From Furcasterigmium furcatum (lineage: Eukaryota > Ascomycota > Sordariomycetes > Glomerellales > Plectosphaerellaceae): a stretch of 64,000 nt of DNA. Under the pieces are notes generated by a model. It saw only the letters and a program-made list of their open reading frames with translations, was not told the origin of the DNA and did not search any database. Of this stretch, positions 43,701-55,458 are shown piece after piece. The position numbers and the translations under genes are program-made. The stretch covers positions 3,445,626-3,509,625 of the forward strand of contig BCIA01000002.1 in the NCBI GenBank assembly GCA_001599815.1, written 5' to 3'. Within the stretch, counting starts at the first letter, position 1; the number at the start of each line of letters is the position of its first letter.

Positions 43701-44919
43701 ACAGAGGCACGCCCGCTGGTCCAATCGGACGATCATCTGGCGGGCGTCGAGCCTGAAACGCGACCAGGGTGCTGCGGCCCCTTGTCCAATCAGCACCATG
43801 TGACGGAGCTTTTACTGGCGCAGGCTGGAGATCTTGACAGGGTCACAGGCCATCATTGAAAACCGCCAGGACACCATGGCAGACCGAGCTCTGGTGAACA
43901 GACATTCACAACCAGGTAGGGAGGGACGATGAAAAGTCCCCGATGACTTTGCTGGCCCGATTGCCGGCTCGCCCTCGGTCGTCTCGTCGTCTTGAGAGAG
44001 CTCTGTGCGCAGTCATGTGCCGGGTGCCGTTGCGGAGCGTGTAACGGCCGCCACATCTCTCCGATCTTGAGTCGTCCAGAATCTTCACAGCATCCGATCT
44101 TGTGACGAATTTCGGCTGGAGGCTCACTGATGTGATCGTAGGCTGCAGCCAGTAAGACTCTGGGGTTGGCACTGAACAGCGTCCGGGTAAGCCGCAGCAG
44201 GTACAAAGTTGCTCCAGAAGCTGGAACTAGGCTACCCTGACCTGACCTCTGTTCCGCACCCTGGACGTTGAGCTGTTATGACACGAGGTGAGAAACGTTC
44301 AGCCCCCTTTACCCAATATATGTAGTATTGGCTGGCGCGGCAGCCGTGGTTCATCGACGACGGGATACCTGAACCTTGGGGCACCGTGCTTGTGTCGAGC
44401 GTGGTACGGCGTGGGAAGGTGGCCCTGTTGGCGGGTTTGCTGCATCTTGCCGCGCGCCAGCTCTTTTATTGATGCGAGAGACGCCGAATTGGGAAGCCGT
44501 TCAAGCAGGATGACCTTGTGTTGTGAGCCTTAATAGGTGTTCTATGGGGGCATTCCTGGGAGGGGGCAATCGATGAAAACATCGTATCCAGACTTGGGGC
44601 TCTCCCCTAAAGATTGATGTCGTACGACTTGGTCTATTTGCGCATTGAAGTAAACAGCGACGGCATGAAGACATTCGATGCGCCAAGGGTTCTGACAGAC
44701 GAGGAAGTTCGCAGACTGGGCCGAGAAGATTGGACCCACCTGTCACCAGCTGTTCCGAACTGGCCCCCACCGCAACAGAACATCGCAAAATTTTGGTGAC
44801 GCAGCGGGTTGCATATCAAAAGTTGAAGCACCATAAAACTTAAGCCACTCGCTTCATCCCGTTTCACATCCCCAGCCTCAACCTCGCATCCCGCTCGTGA
44901 AACGCCTTAGCCACCGAAT
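40734..44919. other. 4.2-kb divergent intergenic region upstream of RPC19
   Basis: Unusually long for a region next to a housekeeping RNA polymerase subunit. The left 668 bp (40734-41401) lacks ATG on the minus strand and is probably the leader of the orphan Pro-rich protein. TACAAGTAC is repeated at 42191-42211. Two CCAAT boxes lie at 43721-43725 and 43786-43790, 65 bp apart. A 60-codon ATG frame lies at 44617-44799, just before RPC19. Frames of 150-180 codons at 42829-43557 overlap on both strands and are not called. Confidence 0.4.
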
Positions 44920-45532
44920 ATGCCTGGCAGAACAGACAACACCGACGAGCACGTCGCCGATGTGCAGATGGAGGATGAGGCCCCTCCTTCTCACCAGCCC
45001 ACTCAGCCCGCGGAGGACGACGATGAGGTTGAGGAGAACACACTGGAGACGGAGGGCTATGACAGCACTAAGCAGCGAGTGAAGATTGTATGCACCCTGT
45101 CTCTTATTGCCCGATACTCACATACTAACGAGACGTGTAGCTCCCTGGATCAACTGACACCGCTGCGTCGTTTGAGTTTATCAACGAGGGCCACACGCTT
45201 GGCAATGCGCTGAGGTTCATCGTTATGAAGAAGTATGGTCGCCCTGAACTGGTTTGATGCGCCGCGACTAACCCTTGATGCAGCCCCGACGTCGAGTTCT
45301 GCGCGTACTCCATCCCCCACCCCTCGGAGGACATCATGAACCTGCGCATCCAGACTTATGGTGAGCTGCCCATGTCATCATCGAGAGTGTGCTGAGCTAA
45401 CGCCAAGCAGACGGCACTGCCGTATCAGCCCTGTCCAAGGGCCTGAAGGACCTCCAGGAGCTGTGCGACGTCGTCAGCGACGAGTTCACCAGGGGGCGGG
45501 ACGAGTTCGCCATTGACCGCATGGAGGCATGA
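44920..45532 (+). CDS. RPC19: DNA-directed RNA polymerases I and III subunit AC19
   Basis: Four exons: 44920-45087, 45141-45232, 45284-45360 and 45411-45532, joining to 152 residues. An acidic N-terminal extension (about 1-50) leads to the conserved core SFEFINEGHTLGNALRF, then NPDVEFCAYSIPHPSED and LRIQTY, and the C-terminal ALSKGLKDLQELC helix. This is the RpoA N-terminal-like (alpha-motif) fold. AC19 dimerises with AC40 to nucleate assembly of Pol I and Pol III, the equivalent of Rpb11/Rpb3 in Pol II. Lengths and acidic tail match yeast Rpc19 (142 residues). Introns are 50-53 nt, each with a CTAAC- or CTGAG-like branch. It is convergent with the complex I subunit 170 bp downstream. Confidence 0.95.
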
Positions 45533-45701
45533 TGCCGATGCCCTCCACGAGACAAGACAGGCTTGTGATTCTACGGCGTTGGGCACGGAAAACTAGAGAC
45601 ACCCTTTAGATAGGACTGGCGTTGCGGCGACTGTTGATGCTTTCTTCTATTCCGTCTTATGTACAAAATCAAAGACACTGGCCCATTCTTCCTCCCAGAC
45701 T

Positions 45702-46367
45702 CTAGTTGCGGCCCTGTGACGATGTTAGCTCAGGTACGTTCTGTTGAACGGGGCGGATTGCCGTACCTCCAGGAAGCCGGACATGAAGTTCTTCGGCAGC
45801 CTGTCGTCTCCCCGGAAGTTCTCGTCCTTGAAGTAGGACATGAGATGGTTGGTCTGGCGCCAGAAGTTCATCGTCTCCTGTAGATCGCACCTTCGTGTCA
45901 GTCTCGGCGTCTCTCACGGGGCCGGGTTCTTTCGCGTCCCCGGGATAGGGCCAGCACCGTGACGCACCTGGTAATCGGCATGGCTCTTGAAGATCAGAAC
46001 GTCCACGACGGAGAGCTTGTTGGCGAATCGGTGGCGCTCAAACTCCTCCCTTATCCGGGTCCTGATGGTAGACACGGGCAGAGGGATGTTGTACATGGTC
46101 TGGATCTCAGGCGCCTATATCACCAAACCGGGATCAGCAATTATCCCCCCAAAATCAATCCGTCTATCGCGAAGTGCATCGTCGTCTCGTTCGGGGGTCG
46201 GGAAGCCATACAGCTCGCATCCATTCTCGGTAGGTCGACAGGACTCGGAGTTTCGCCTGGGTCCAATTGGCCGCTGTGCGCGGGGTTAGCGGTCAATCGC
46301 GTTCGAGAAAGTAATGATACTGACACTGGCTGGTCGTCTTTGCGAACTGCGTGGGTGTGATCGCCAT
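45702..46367 (-). CDS. Mitochondrial complex I LYR-family subunit (NDUFA6/B14, NUO-14.8 type)
   Basis: Five exons: 46367-46325, 46273-46212, 46114-45968, 45877-45767 and 45713-45702, joining to 124 residues. MAITPTQFAKTTSQ opens the protein; the second exon gives KLRVLSTYREW, the LYR-type helix. The centre holds MYNIPLP, IREEFERHRF and VVDVLIFKSHADYQE; the last exon is only 12 nt and ends GRN-stop. Reading through the last intron instead gives a different tail (VRQSAPFNRTYLS), so the short exon is preferred because fungal orthologues end FLEGRN as far as I recall. The first donor is GTCAGT. The subunit sits at the complex I matrix-arm joint and binds the mitochondrial acyl carrier protein. 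It is head-to-head with BUD31. Confidence 0.9.
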
Positions 46368-46706
46368 GGTGGGCGGCCAATGCTGCTGCGAATTGACTGC
46401 TTTGGTGGTTCGTCGTCGAGGTGCGACATCACCGGGCCCAGCACCTTCAACGGCAGATGGGAGCCGGGTGGGTTGCAGGTCATGTGACCCTGCTCTGCCT
46501 GCCAACGCCACGGCCGCTGTTTGTCAGCCACAACTTCAAGTATTGCCCCACGTACCATTCGAACCCGTCGTGAATCGCTTTGATCTCAACCTTGACATCA
46601 ACAGCTTGAAGTCTTGCGGCGCCATCCTCAAAGTCGATTCTGCCACAACTTGCTCCTGTTGTCCGATCAGCGAAACCTTCTTCCTACCGAACCTTCCGCC
46701 GATACG
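46368..46706. promoter_or_regulatory. Short bidirectional promoter between the complex I subunit and BUD31
   Basis: Only 339 bp separate the two divergent start codons. A CATGTGAC E-box-like element lies near 46482. Nothing else is clear. Confidence 0.45.
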
Positions 46707-47211
46707 ATGCCTCCCATGCGACACTCGTCCAAGCGCAAGCCTCCCCCGGAAGGCTTCAGCGACATCGAAGACCAGCTGCTCATCTTCCAGAACAAGATGA
46801 AGGACGCCCAGAACAAGCCCCCGCCGACCGGCGCGAAGCACCAGGCGCAGTGGGAGATCTTCCAGATTGCTCACACGCGGAGCCGCTACGTGTACGATCT
46901 CTACTACGAGAAGGAGGCCATCAGCAAGCCGCTGTACGAGTGGCTGCTGAAGAATGGCTATGCGGACGCCATGCTCATCGCAAAGTGGAAGAAGCAGGGC
47001 TACGAGAAGGTACGTATTCGCTCTTCCAACTCCGGGTTACCTGTCTGAGTCGCTAACACGCTCCTAGCTGTGCTGCCTACGCTGCGTCCAAACCAAGGAG
47101 ACCAACTTCAATTCGACATGTATCTGTCGCGTGCCGCGGGCAACGCTGAAAGAGGACCAGGACATCCAGTGCGTCAGCTGCGGGTGCCGCGGATGCGCCT
47201 CTAGCGACTAA
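46707..47211 (+). CDS. BUD31: Splicing factor Bud31 (G10 protein)
   Basis: Two exons, 46707-47009 and 47068-47211, joining to 148 residues, close to the 144-157 of other members. The N-terminus RHSSKRKPPPEGF and the blocks ARSR-like HTRSRYVYDLYYEKEAISK and LYEWLLKNGYAD are nearly invariant in the family. The C-terminus is a zinc-binding Cys cluster: LCCLRCVQTKE, STCICRVP and CVSCGCRGC. Bud31 is a spliceosome component associated with the NineTeen complex/SF3b region, stabilising the active site; it is nuclear. The start at MPPMRHS is chosen by family; an upstream in-frame start would need a non-ATG codon or an implausible extension. Confidence 0.95.
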
Positions 47212-47488
47212 ACAGCGAGCGACTCTGAAGCATTTACACCACCTATTCGGGCTCTGGGCAGGCGTTCTCGGCGACTGGAGTACCATGGGCCACGGCCACC
47301 CGCGGCATGGGATCACTTGGGAGACTGGGAAAAAGACGTGGGCATGAGGTAGTGATCCTTTTCAATTGACCTGTTTATTTTCATACGAGAATGGTTCGCT
47401 AATCGGCGCAGTGAGTTTTTATGCTGTCGTATGTCTTCGTGACGTCGTGTCTCGTTCATGCTTCGTAAGGGGGCAGCAGGCAGGCTCA

Positions 47489-48342
47489 TCATCGCTTCGA
47501 GAAACCCGCCTTGCCCCCGCCACGACCGAACTTGACGCTGTGAGGGATGAACTTCAGGGCGGACATAGCGCCCGTGAGATCCTCCATGTCTGTGTCGGTC
47601 CGTTCCTCCGCCGCTGGGGCCGCTGCCGTGCCCTTGTCAGCAGACTTGCTGTTCCCGTTCTCCGGCACAGCCTTTGGCGGCTGCGAAGAGCTGGTCTCCA
47701 GCAGGCTGGATCTGCGTTTCGACTCCTTGGTGGCGCTGAAGTTACTCGTAGAGGATCGCCTCCGCTCACGGCCTTCGACTAGTAGAGACCGCCGCCCATC
47801 GACGCCAGTCCGACTCACTGCGAAGTAGTAGTTCTTTGGGTACATGTGCTTGTCGATGAGATGAAGTCTGCGTTTTTCAGGCGTCCGGCATTTCCTCTCG
47901 CATCCCTCGACGAAGCAGGAGTACTGTGAACGAGTCAGCAAGGAACACAACGTGGCCCGCAGCATGAAGGTGGACCTACCGTGTGCTCGCCCTTTTCTCG
48001 CTTCACCGCCACGAAGGAGTCATGACACTCTTCGATGTGCACGCCGAGCAAGTGCGTCGTGGGAAAGTTGCTCCGACATTCCAGGCAGCGGTTCGTGTGC
48101 GATTTCTGGTAGTGAGTCTGGTACTCATCGTAGGACGTGAAGGACAGCGTTTCGGCGTGTCCTGGCAGCGAGCACTTCATGACAATTCCTTCCGAGGGGT
48201 CTTGTGTAGCTTCGACGGGATCGAGTCCAGCGAGTTTGGCGGCTGGCAGGCCGTCGAGATACCGTATAGAGACGGGGCTCTGGTCGTCTTCGACTGCGTA
48301 GTCCGAGTCGCGGTCGTCTTCGGCCTCTCGTGAGCGCTTCAT
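47489..48342 (-). CDS. C2H2 zinc-finger protein, ZNF511-like
   Basis: Two exons, 48342-47980 and 47923-47489, joining to 265 residues. Three C2H2-like units can be read: CSLPGH...YQTHYQKSH around 57-82, CLECRSNFPTTHLLGVHIEECH around 84-106, and CFVEGCERKCRTPEKRRLHLIDKH around 124-147, the last followed by MYPKNYYF. This order and the HDSFVAVKREKGEHTYSC linker match ZNF511 and its fungal orthologues, whose function is largely unknown. The N-terminus is acidic (EAEDDRDSDYAVEDD). The C-terminal 100 residues are Ser/Lys/Ala-rich and end in GRGGGKAGFSKR. It is convergent with BUD31 (278 bp between stops) and divergent from the EST1-like gene. Confidence 0.85.
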
Positions 48343-49277
48343 CTTGTCAAGCAGTGATGGTGGGGTTGATTACTTGACCAGCCCTGTCCCTGTCCGACCC
48401 AGCACTCCCGAGATCCCCCGTTTTGGACGAGTACAAGTAGGTACTATAAGAAAGACAGAGGGTAATTCAGGCGGAGGAGGTTGTACCAATGCTAGGTATG
48501 CAGTACAGATTTGAGTCAAGCAAATTGTGCAAATGACGTCTGAGTCGATGTCTGGATGGACTTTTGAAGAGAGTTCATGGAATTGCTCACCGATGTTCCA
48601 TAGGCAGGCCGTCTTTAGGGGACCATACCCCACTAAGCACGTGCACGGTTCCTCCAAATGCCCGTGCATGGCCACTGAAGTGTCCACGCACAGGTGCCCG
48701 GGCAGGTGTGCGGGGGTCCAGTCAATTCCAGGTTAACCTATGAAGGAGGTACAACCGGTTCCAACAAGATCGTCAAACCTCCATCTCGACTTTTGTACTA
48801 TTGTCCGAGCCTTGGAGAAGGCATCACGAAGCTTCTTTTCCGCTCCGCCAGCGCCGCGCACTTGTCTGAGTCTTGTCGAAACCCACGGGCACGCACCTTT
48901 GTGGCCGGCCAGCTGTGTTTTCTATTTGTTTCCCCGGATTTAGCTTTCCATCCCCGTCGCCGCGCCGCCCAATGTTTTCTCTCTCGGCGTCCCAACTCTC
49001 GTCTCCCGCTGCGCAGCACCTCTCCGCCCACGACCGCCGTCAACCATCCAACACCTCTTCCCGTACTCGAGGGTATGGAGGTGTTTTCGGTCAACAGCTT
49101 CCCTTCGACAGAGTGAGCACTTAGCAGCAGTCACTTCCTCGCAGCGCCTCCCCCCGCCTGCCCTCGGGCCACCCACCTGGGTTGCGACAGACGCCACCGA
49201 GGCCCCGATTCCACATTACTTCGAGAAACCGACCACTCTCCGAAAAGTAGGCCACCTGGCCGAGCCCTGCGACCAAC
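48343..49277. promoter_or_regulatory. Divergent region between the ZNF511-like and EST1-like genes
   Basis: A 935-bp region between divergent starts. A GTACAAGTAGGTAC element lies at 48431-48444, related to elements in other long gaps of this window. The right half is pyrimidine-rich on the plus strand. No gene is seen. Confidence 0.4.
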
Positions 49278-52200
49278 ATGGAGAAGGAAAGCAAGGCCGC
49301 CAGGGATCTCTGGGCGTACGTATCACCATGCCAGAGCTGTTGCTGCCTCGTGTCGCTGCCACCGGTCGCGCAACGCTCTCGACACAGGGCCAATGCTGAC
49401 AGAGCTCTACAGCGAGGCCTCGAAGATCCAGAAGAAGCTCAACCACATCATCGAAATCCTCCAGAGGGAGGAAAATGCCGACATGCGGCGCTACGAACAG
49501 CTGGAAGAAGTCATCGCCAAGTCCGTCCTCTTGCCCCTCCCCTCCCCTCGCCTATCACATGATCTAACCAAGCCGCAGACACCGCCTCGCCTGCATTCAG
49601 GTTCTCGCCCTTGACCCCGAGTTCTTCTGCGAAACCGCTCAAGGCCCCATGTGGAACGTCCACAGCAGCATCAACACGCACTACAGGCAGATCCTAGCGC
49701 ACCTCCGCGGCTCTCGGGCTGCTGCCGTCTCGCGCGGAAAGATCGAGCGCCTTCATGTGCGCTTCCTCAAGACATCCTTCGACTTCTACAAGCGCTTCGT
49801 CCAACAGCTCGCCGCTAAGTATGGCATCCCTGAATTGCAGAAAGCCGCGCGGAAGACCAGCTCGGTCCCCGATGGCTCTGCACAGATCCCCGCCAACCGG
49901 CTGTCTCCGAGCCTGCAGAGCGGCCTGCTTCACTCCTGCACCATGGCGATCGTGCACATGGGAGACTTGACCCGCTACCTTGCCCAGGCCCGGCCTAGAA
50001 AGTCGAAGACTAAGGATCACCGCACCGACAACCCAGCCGAAAGCCATGCCAGCCAGACAACGTCGAAGGCACTGGAGCCGTATGCTTACCACGAACTTGC
50101 CTCGCAGCTCATGCCGAGCCTGGGGCACCCTCATCACCAGATCGCAGTTGCCCTGCTTGATGAGAAGAACGACTTTGACGTCGTCTTCCACTTCATCAAG
50201 GCCGTTGCTGTCGAGAGGCCTCACCCGCTCGCAAGCCAGAATCTAGAGCAGAAGCTCAAGATGCTCCGGACCACCGAGGCTCAGGCCCCTATTGCATCTC
50301 AAGACGGCGCCACGATCTTCAAGACGTGGTTTGTCCGCCTTCTCGGCGCCTATCACGGTGGCGAGGGGCCTTCTGACCGGCGAGGAGCCATGGAGACAGA
50401 GTTCCTTGGCCGGCTTAAAAAGGCAATCGGCACTGACCACGATTCGCAAGTCATCGTCAACAAGATGGCTCTGATCAACATCTCTGCTCATTACTTGGCC
50501 AAGAAGAAGCTCATCGGTAAGCAGCCACCCTCTAGATGCCCCGGTCTCCCAGCTAATCTTGCGCAAGATGATCCCGAAAACGTCAAGGCTGGTATCACGC
50601 TCGAATCGATCCTCCGTTTCAACATTGTCTTCTTCGGAACGCTGTTGGACCACCTTAAGTGGGCGCTGGGTCAACTGAAGCGGAACCAGTCCCAGTGGGA
50701 TATGGAACACCCCGATGGGAAGCCCATCGACGAGAACGACAAACGGCCCAGAGGCGACGCAGAGCTCTACACCTGCTTGCCTCCAGTCCGGCTCTACGCG
50801 TCCTGGCTCGTTGCTACTGCCAATGAGATTAACAATTCTCCACAATGCCTCCAGCCACTCGTTACGGGGATGCTCGAATTCTTCGCCCAAGTTCTCACTC
50901 AGCTCAGCGACATCTATGCGAGCGAAGACATGAAGATAACGCCATATCTTCTCCCCGAAGACATGCTTGGCAGAGGCATGTTTCCCTTGAACTCGGCTGA
51001 AGTACCGATGGCTTGCCTTCTTTCCTACGATCAAGAGGCTGGCCGCTCCAAGGTGGACATGGAAGACTATCAAGAAACACACGGCCTCTGGAACACCGAC
51101 AGAGAGATACTTTCACGAGTTCTGGACATCTTGTTCTGTGGTTACCACGTCGTTGAGAGCACGGCCATCCCCTTGAAGTGGACTCAGCACGAGACGGAGA
51201 CACTGAAGTTCTTCTACGAGCCCGTGCAGGAAGATAAGGACTATCTGTTGGAGGCGAATCCGATTTTGAGCCACCCAACCCAGGGGGCGATGCGAAGAAC
51301 TCCCCTCAACAACAGTGCTGGAGCCTTCAGGGACCCCAACCATCAAGGTGACGGCTCTGTGTACAATCCTGGCGAGGTGCATGATTTGCACCCCGGCCAA
51401 CACCAATACTCCGGCGTTGACAAACGAGGAAGCGGAGGCTATGGGAAGCAGCTGTGGGAGAAGGACGCCCAATCCCATGGACAGGCTGCCGGCGTGAAGA
51501 GCGGATACCCTGCTTCGGCTGATGTCCAGGGCAACCATCAAAGAACTGCTAGCCAAAGTTATGCCCCCATGGACACCCCAAAGGCATCTGGCGATGCCCA
51601 GATATGGGGCTCCAAGCTCACAGTCGCTCCCTCGAACCAGCAACAACCCGAGTTCGCTGCGGATTCCACCGACTACGACTTCACTGACAACACGGCTGTT
51701 ATGAGCATGGTGAACGACTTCCTGCAGCCTCCTGGCACTTCTCAGGCCGCGAAGCGACCCCACCCGGTCGTGTCTCTCGAGGAGACGTCATATGGAATGC
51801 ACTCGTCCACCGCCAACGAGGTCTTCAATGGCATGGGCACCAGGAGCCCCGGAGCCTCTGCAGGCAATTCACCTCGCGCCTTCCCTGGTTTGCCCTGGAA
51901 CCTTGTCTACAGCCCTACTCCGAATGCTGCAGAGCCCCATATGAGTGGCCCGCCTGGCCTGTCCAAGCCCAACAAAGCCGCGACTGCGTCCGCTGACCCC
52001 CAGAGACTCGGCAGCGCCTTTGGGGCTATGGCTCTCCGCGATGGCTCTTCAATTGACGGCTACGGAGCTTCCCCCCAGGCCCAGCAGTGGCCTCAATATG
52101 GCACGAGTGCGGATGGATCGGATGCCGCGTCCCACCGTGCTCGTCTTCTTCAGGCATTCGGTCAGCCCTCTCTAGGCTCGCCGGTTGCGTCCGCCTCTAC

Positions 52201-52543
52201 AGCACGCTCTCGCACCACCAGCCAGGAACATGCCAACATCTCGCAGCAGTACCCTCAGACAGGCTTCTTCCCCAACTCATCCGACCCGGCCTTTTCGGAC
52301 CCCAGCAACTTGTATCAGGGAACACCGTACGCCGGAGGCTTCAACCCCTTCGCCGGCGCCACTGTCTATGGCCGTGGCCCGCGGTTCGACGTCAACGAGG
52401 ACCCCACCTCGTTCAAGAACCAGTCCAAGGCGCGCGGCATGGGGGATGTCGAGGAGTACGCCGACGCCTACAACAGCCTCATCTACCAGAGCGTGAGGGA
52501 CGACACTGGCAAGGAAGATGGCATGAAGAACCGCTTCGGCTAG
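49278..52543 (+). CDS. EST1/SMG7-like protein with 14-3-3-like TPR and DNA/RNA-binding region
   Basis: Three exons: 49278-49315, 49413-49520 and 49579-52543, joining to 1036 residues. The first acceptor is the AG at 49411-49412, the best fit of frame and branch site; it gives ARDLWAEASKIQKKL, which fits the helical start of EST1-type proteins. Residues 50-130 hold the 14-3-3-like part, with YRQILAHL, RLHVRFLKTSFDFYKRFVQQL and LGDL-like MGDLTRYL. HELASQLMPSLGHPHHQIAV near 205-225 is the conserved TPR/DNA-RNA-binding core. The C-terminal 500 residues are Gln/Ser/Pro-rich. No PIN domain is present, so it is closer to Smg7/Ebs1 than Smg6. A role in nonsense-mediated decay or telomere maintenance is inferred from the family only. 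Confidence 0.8.
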
Positions 52544-53482
52544 GTCTGTCGGAGGGATGGTTTTCCTTCGGAGATGGACTTTCTTGCTGCTGATCGCCCG
52601 CCCAAATGCGAATTGCTTCTCACGAGACTTGCTTGCGCCAAAACACCACCTTCCCAGCCGTTGCCTAAACAGAGGCATGGATCGAGGCGCCCCGGCTACC
52701 CAGGCGCTCACTGAATCAGTCGCCCTGGCTGTTATACTGGGAAGGTACAAGATGCTTTTGTATGGAACCGTGGAGCTGTAAGTTGCAATGTTCCCTGGGG
52801 TGAGGAGACACGGCTAACTAACTCCATTTTAGATCGTCAAGGTTGCATCCACTGGAACAGTTGTCTGGATAAGGCGCCCTGCTGAAAGGCGTGTGTGTTT
52901 GAGATGGTCCACATCAGGGGCATACCGCAGGGGGAGAATTGGCCGCGCCAATGGCATGGGAGACGGACAGGATGGGTGACCGTTGGGTTGAGGGGGTTTG
53001 CTTCTTTCACACCATTAAGGAGGACTTCAGTTGCCTGGTCATTCCGGAGATTTCGTTCATTTCTCTACTGCTGCGAGGCAGCATGTGTCTCTCCCCTGTT
53101 GCTCTCTATTCGCCTGGGCGTTTTGGTGGGCGGATGGGATTCGTGAGAGGAACCCAATCCGGCCCTGCCTGCCCAGGGGAAAGTTATCTGAAATAAAAAA
53201 AAGAAAAAGAAAAAAATTGCAAAGTTGATTATGCAAATACGCTATGCCCCCGTGTCGTTAAGTGGCCCCCATGGATGATGGAGGTTGGTGATTTCCCCCT
53301 CCCTGCCTACCCTGGCGGTGAAGGGGGTTTTGTCCTACCAGAATGCCCGTTGTTGAAACCGTGATAAACCCCCCCGTCATTTTTGTCTTTGGTATAGACT
53401 CCGTTCAAACGCCTCGCCCGCGCCGTGTCATGATGTCAAGGTAGGTAGAAGGAAGACAGGCCTACTGCAGCCCTCCCCGAAT
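52544..53482. other. Convergent 3' intergenic region
   Basis: It lies between the stops of the EST1-like and adenosine kinase genes. An A-rich tract at 53191-53217 and several TAGGTAGG-like strings are present. No gene is supported. Confidence 0.5.
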
Positions 53483-54584
53483 TTAGGAAGAGTAGGTCTG
53501 CTTGGGGAAGGGGTAGGAGGGGCCGAGCTCCTGGATGCCGAGCTTGGCGAGCCACTGGCCCATGTCGATGCAGGTGTCGAGGGGCTTGCCATCGACGAGG
53601 CCGGCGAGGAGGCCGCCGGCGAAGGCGTCGCCGGCGCCGTTGGTGTCGTTGATCTTGGCGGGGTCGATGGCGCGGACGGGGTACTCCTTGACGGTGTCGT
53701 CACCCTGGACGGCGACGAGGGTGGCGTCGGTGCCCTGGGTGATGATGGCGACGCGCTTGCGCTGGGTGTTCTCCTTGGGGAGGTTGGCGAGGGCCTTTGC
53801 GATCTCACGGAGGTCGGTGGTGCCGAGGGAGTGGGACTCGGCGTAGGCGGCGGCCTCGGTCTCGTTGCCGATGATGTAGTCCCAGTAGGGGGCGGACTCG
53901 TCGAGGGGATCCTTGAAGAACTGGGGGATGAAGGGGGCGGCGAGGGAGAGGGCGAAGATCTTGTTCTTGGCGGCGGCCTCCTTGGCGAGCTTCATGATGG
54001 CGGCGGGGCAGACGGTGAAGTGGTAGCCGCCGATGTAGAAGGCCTCGGCGTTCTCGGCGAGAGCCCAGATCTCGGGGCGCTCGAGATGGTCCATGGCGTA
54101 GTTGTTGGCGGCCGCGAGGTCGGTGCACATAGAGCGGTTGTGGCCGGTGATGACGACACCACAGCGACCGGTGGGGGTGTTGGGGTCAACGCGGTACTCG
54201 ACGCGGAGGCCGACCTGCTTGACGGCATCCTTGAGGATGGCAGCGTACTTGTCGTCGCCAACACAGCCGAGGTAGACGACGGAGTTGGGGGCAAGGATGT
54301 ACTGGGCGCCGCGGGCGGTGTTCTGGGCGGCACCGCCGGCGATGAGCTTGGCGTCATAGTTGGTCAGGAGGTCCTCGTAGATACCGAGGTGCTCCTCGGA
54401 GGCGAGAATGGCATCGTTGGCCTTGAGCTTGTACTTCTCGAGGAGGGCATCGTTGCCGACGGCCTGGATGTCTGGATGAGGGGTTAGTTTCACAGGGGTT
54501 TGCTTGTATGGCGGGGTCGGCGGGGGGAGTCGTACCGAGGAGAGGGTTCTCCAGGCAGAGAAGACGGAATTCCTTGTTGGCCAT
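53483..54584 (-). CDS. ADO1: Adenosine kinase
   Basis: Two exons, 54584-54536 and 54471-53483, joining to 345 residues, the usual length. The protein belongs to the PfkB/ribokinase family. LLCLENPLLDIQA is the N-terminal sugar-binding start, GGAAQNTARGAQ the substrate-lid glycine motif, and YLGCVGDDKY a conserved loop. The C-terminal PfkB signature DTNGAGDAFAGG contains the catalytic Asp at about residue 298, with its anion hole. The enzyme phosphorylates adenosine to AMP, salvaging purine and removing the adenosine released from S-adenosylhomocysteine, which keeps methylation cycles running. All key motifs are intact. The second-exon codon use is strongly biased to G/C-ending codons, consistent with high expression. 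Like RPL2 upstream, it is on the minus strand. Confidence 0.96.
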
Positions 54585-55458
54585 TGTGATTGATTGTCAA
54601 TTGGGCTGGTCTTGGGCTGTGGTGATGTGTTCAGGGGAAGATTTTTGAGATTTGGGAGGAGGGATGGTGGGGTAGGAAAGAACTTAGTACGTCCTACGTC
54701 GCCCGCTCGAGCTGCAATGGAGGAGGGGGAGGGGTTGGTTGGTCAGGTCCATTGAGACGCGGGGCAATTCTGAAATCCAATGGTTTGAGCAGAAACTGGC
54801 CACACCCGCATTGACGACCAATGTTCGCTTCACGTGTTAATTCGAGTTGATCTTCAAGTGTTGCAAACGTACAGCCCACGCAAGTCCAAGCCCTGCGATA
54901 GTTCCTCATTTCTGCTCGCGACTCGTCTCCTCTCACAGGTCAGCTGTGGGCTTATTTTTGAGCAGCCTCTCTGATGCCATGCCGGGCCTGACCCTGGTAT
55001 GCGTTGGCTCCAAACGACCAGCGCTGCTGCTCGTTGTCACTGGGCGTCAAACATTATGTTCGTGTTCACAGCTGACATCAACAGGTCCTCGTCATATCCA
55101 TTTGGTTGCCGCATTAAGGCTTCGTTGACTGCATGTCGTCTCTGGATCATGTCTAGTCTGTTGACATCATCTACCATGACAGAACAAGTTTCGATTCCTC
55201 CCCGAAACCAAGTCCGGCCAGCCTGTGTTTTGCTCCCAGAAAACCACTTTTTGTTCGCATTCACCGGGGGGTATTCGGGCATTTTCACCGCTCGCGTCCT
55301 GAGGAAGAAAGACCTTCTTGTGTGGTTCATGCGTCAATAGAAATGCCATGGTACTGTCACCAGAGCTACCAGTCCTTCTGCCCTCGCGAGTACCTCGAAA
55401 GATGCCAGCCGCGTAACACCATCCCAATGGAACCATGAAATCCGTCCTAGCCAGCTTT
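54585..55458. other. Region between adenosine kinase start and RPL2 stop
   Basis: It holds the adenosine kinase promoter and the RPL2 3' UTR, both genes being on the minus strand. Short frames only. No gene or RNA is recognised. Confidence 0.45.

Noticed and set aside
53831..54487. 218-codon plus-strand frame over adenosine kinase
   Set aside because: Antisense to strongly biased G/C-ending codons, which removes stops; translation is Gly/Val/Asp repeats.
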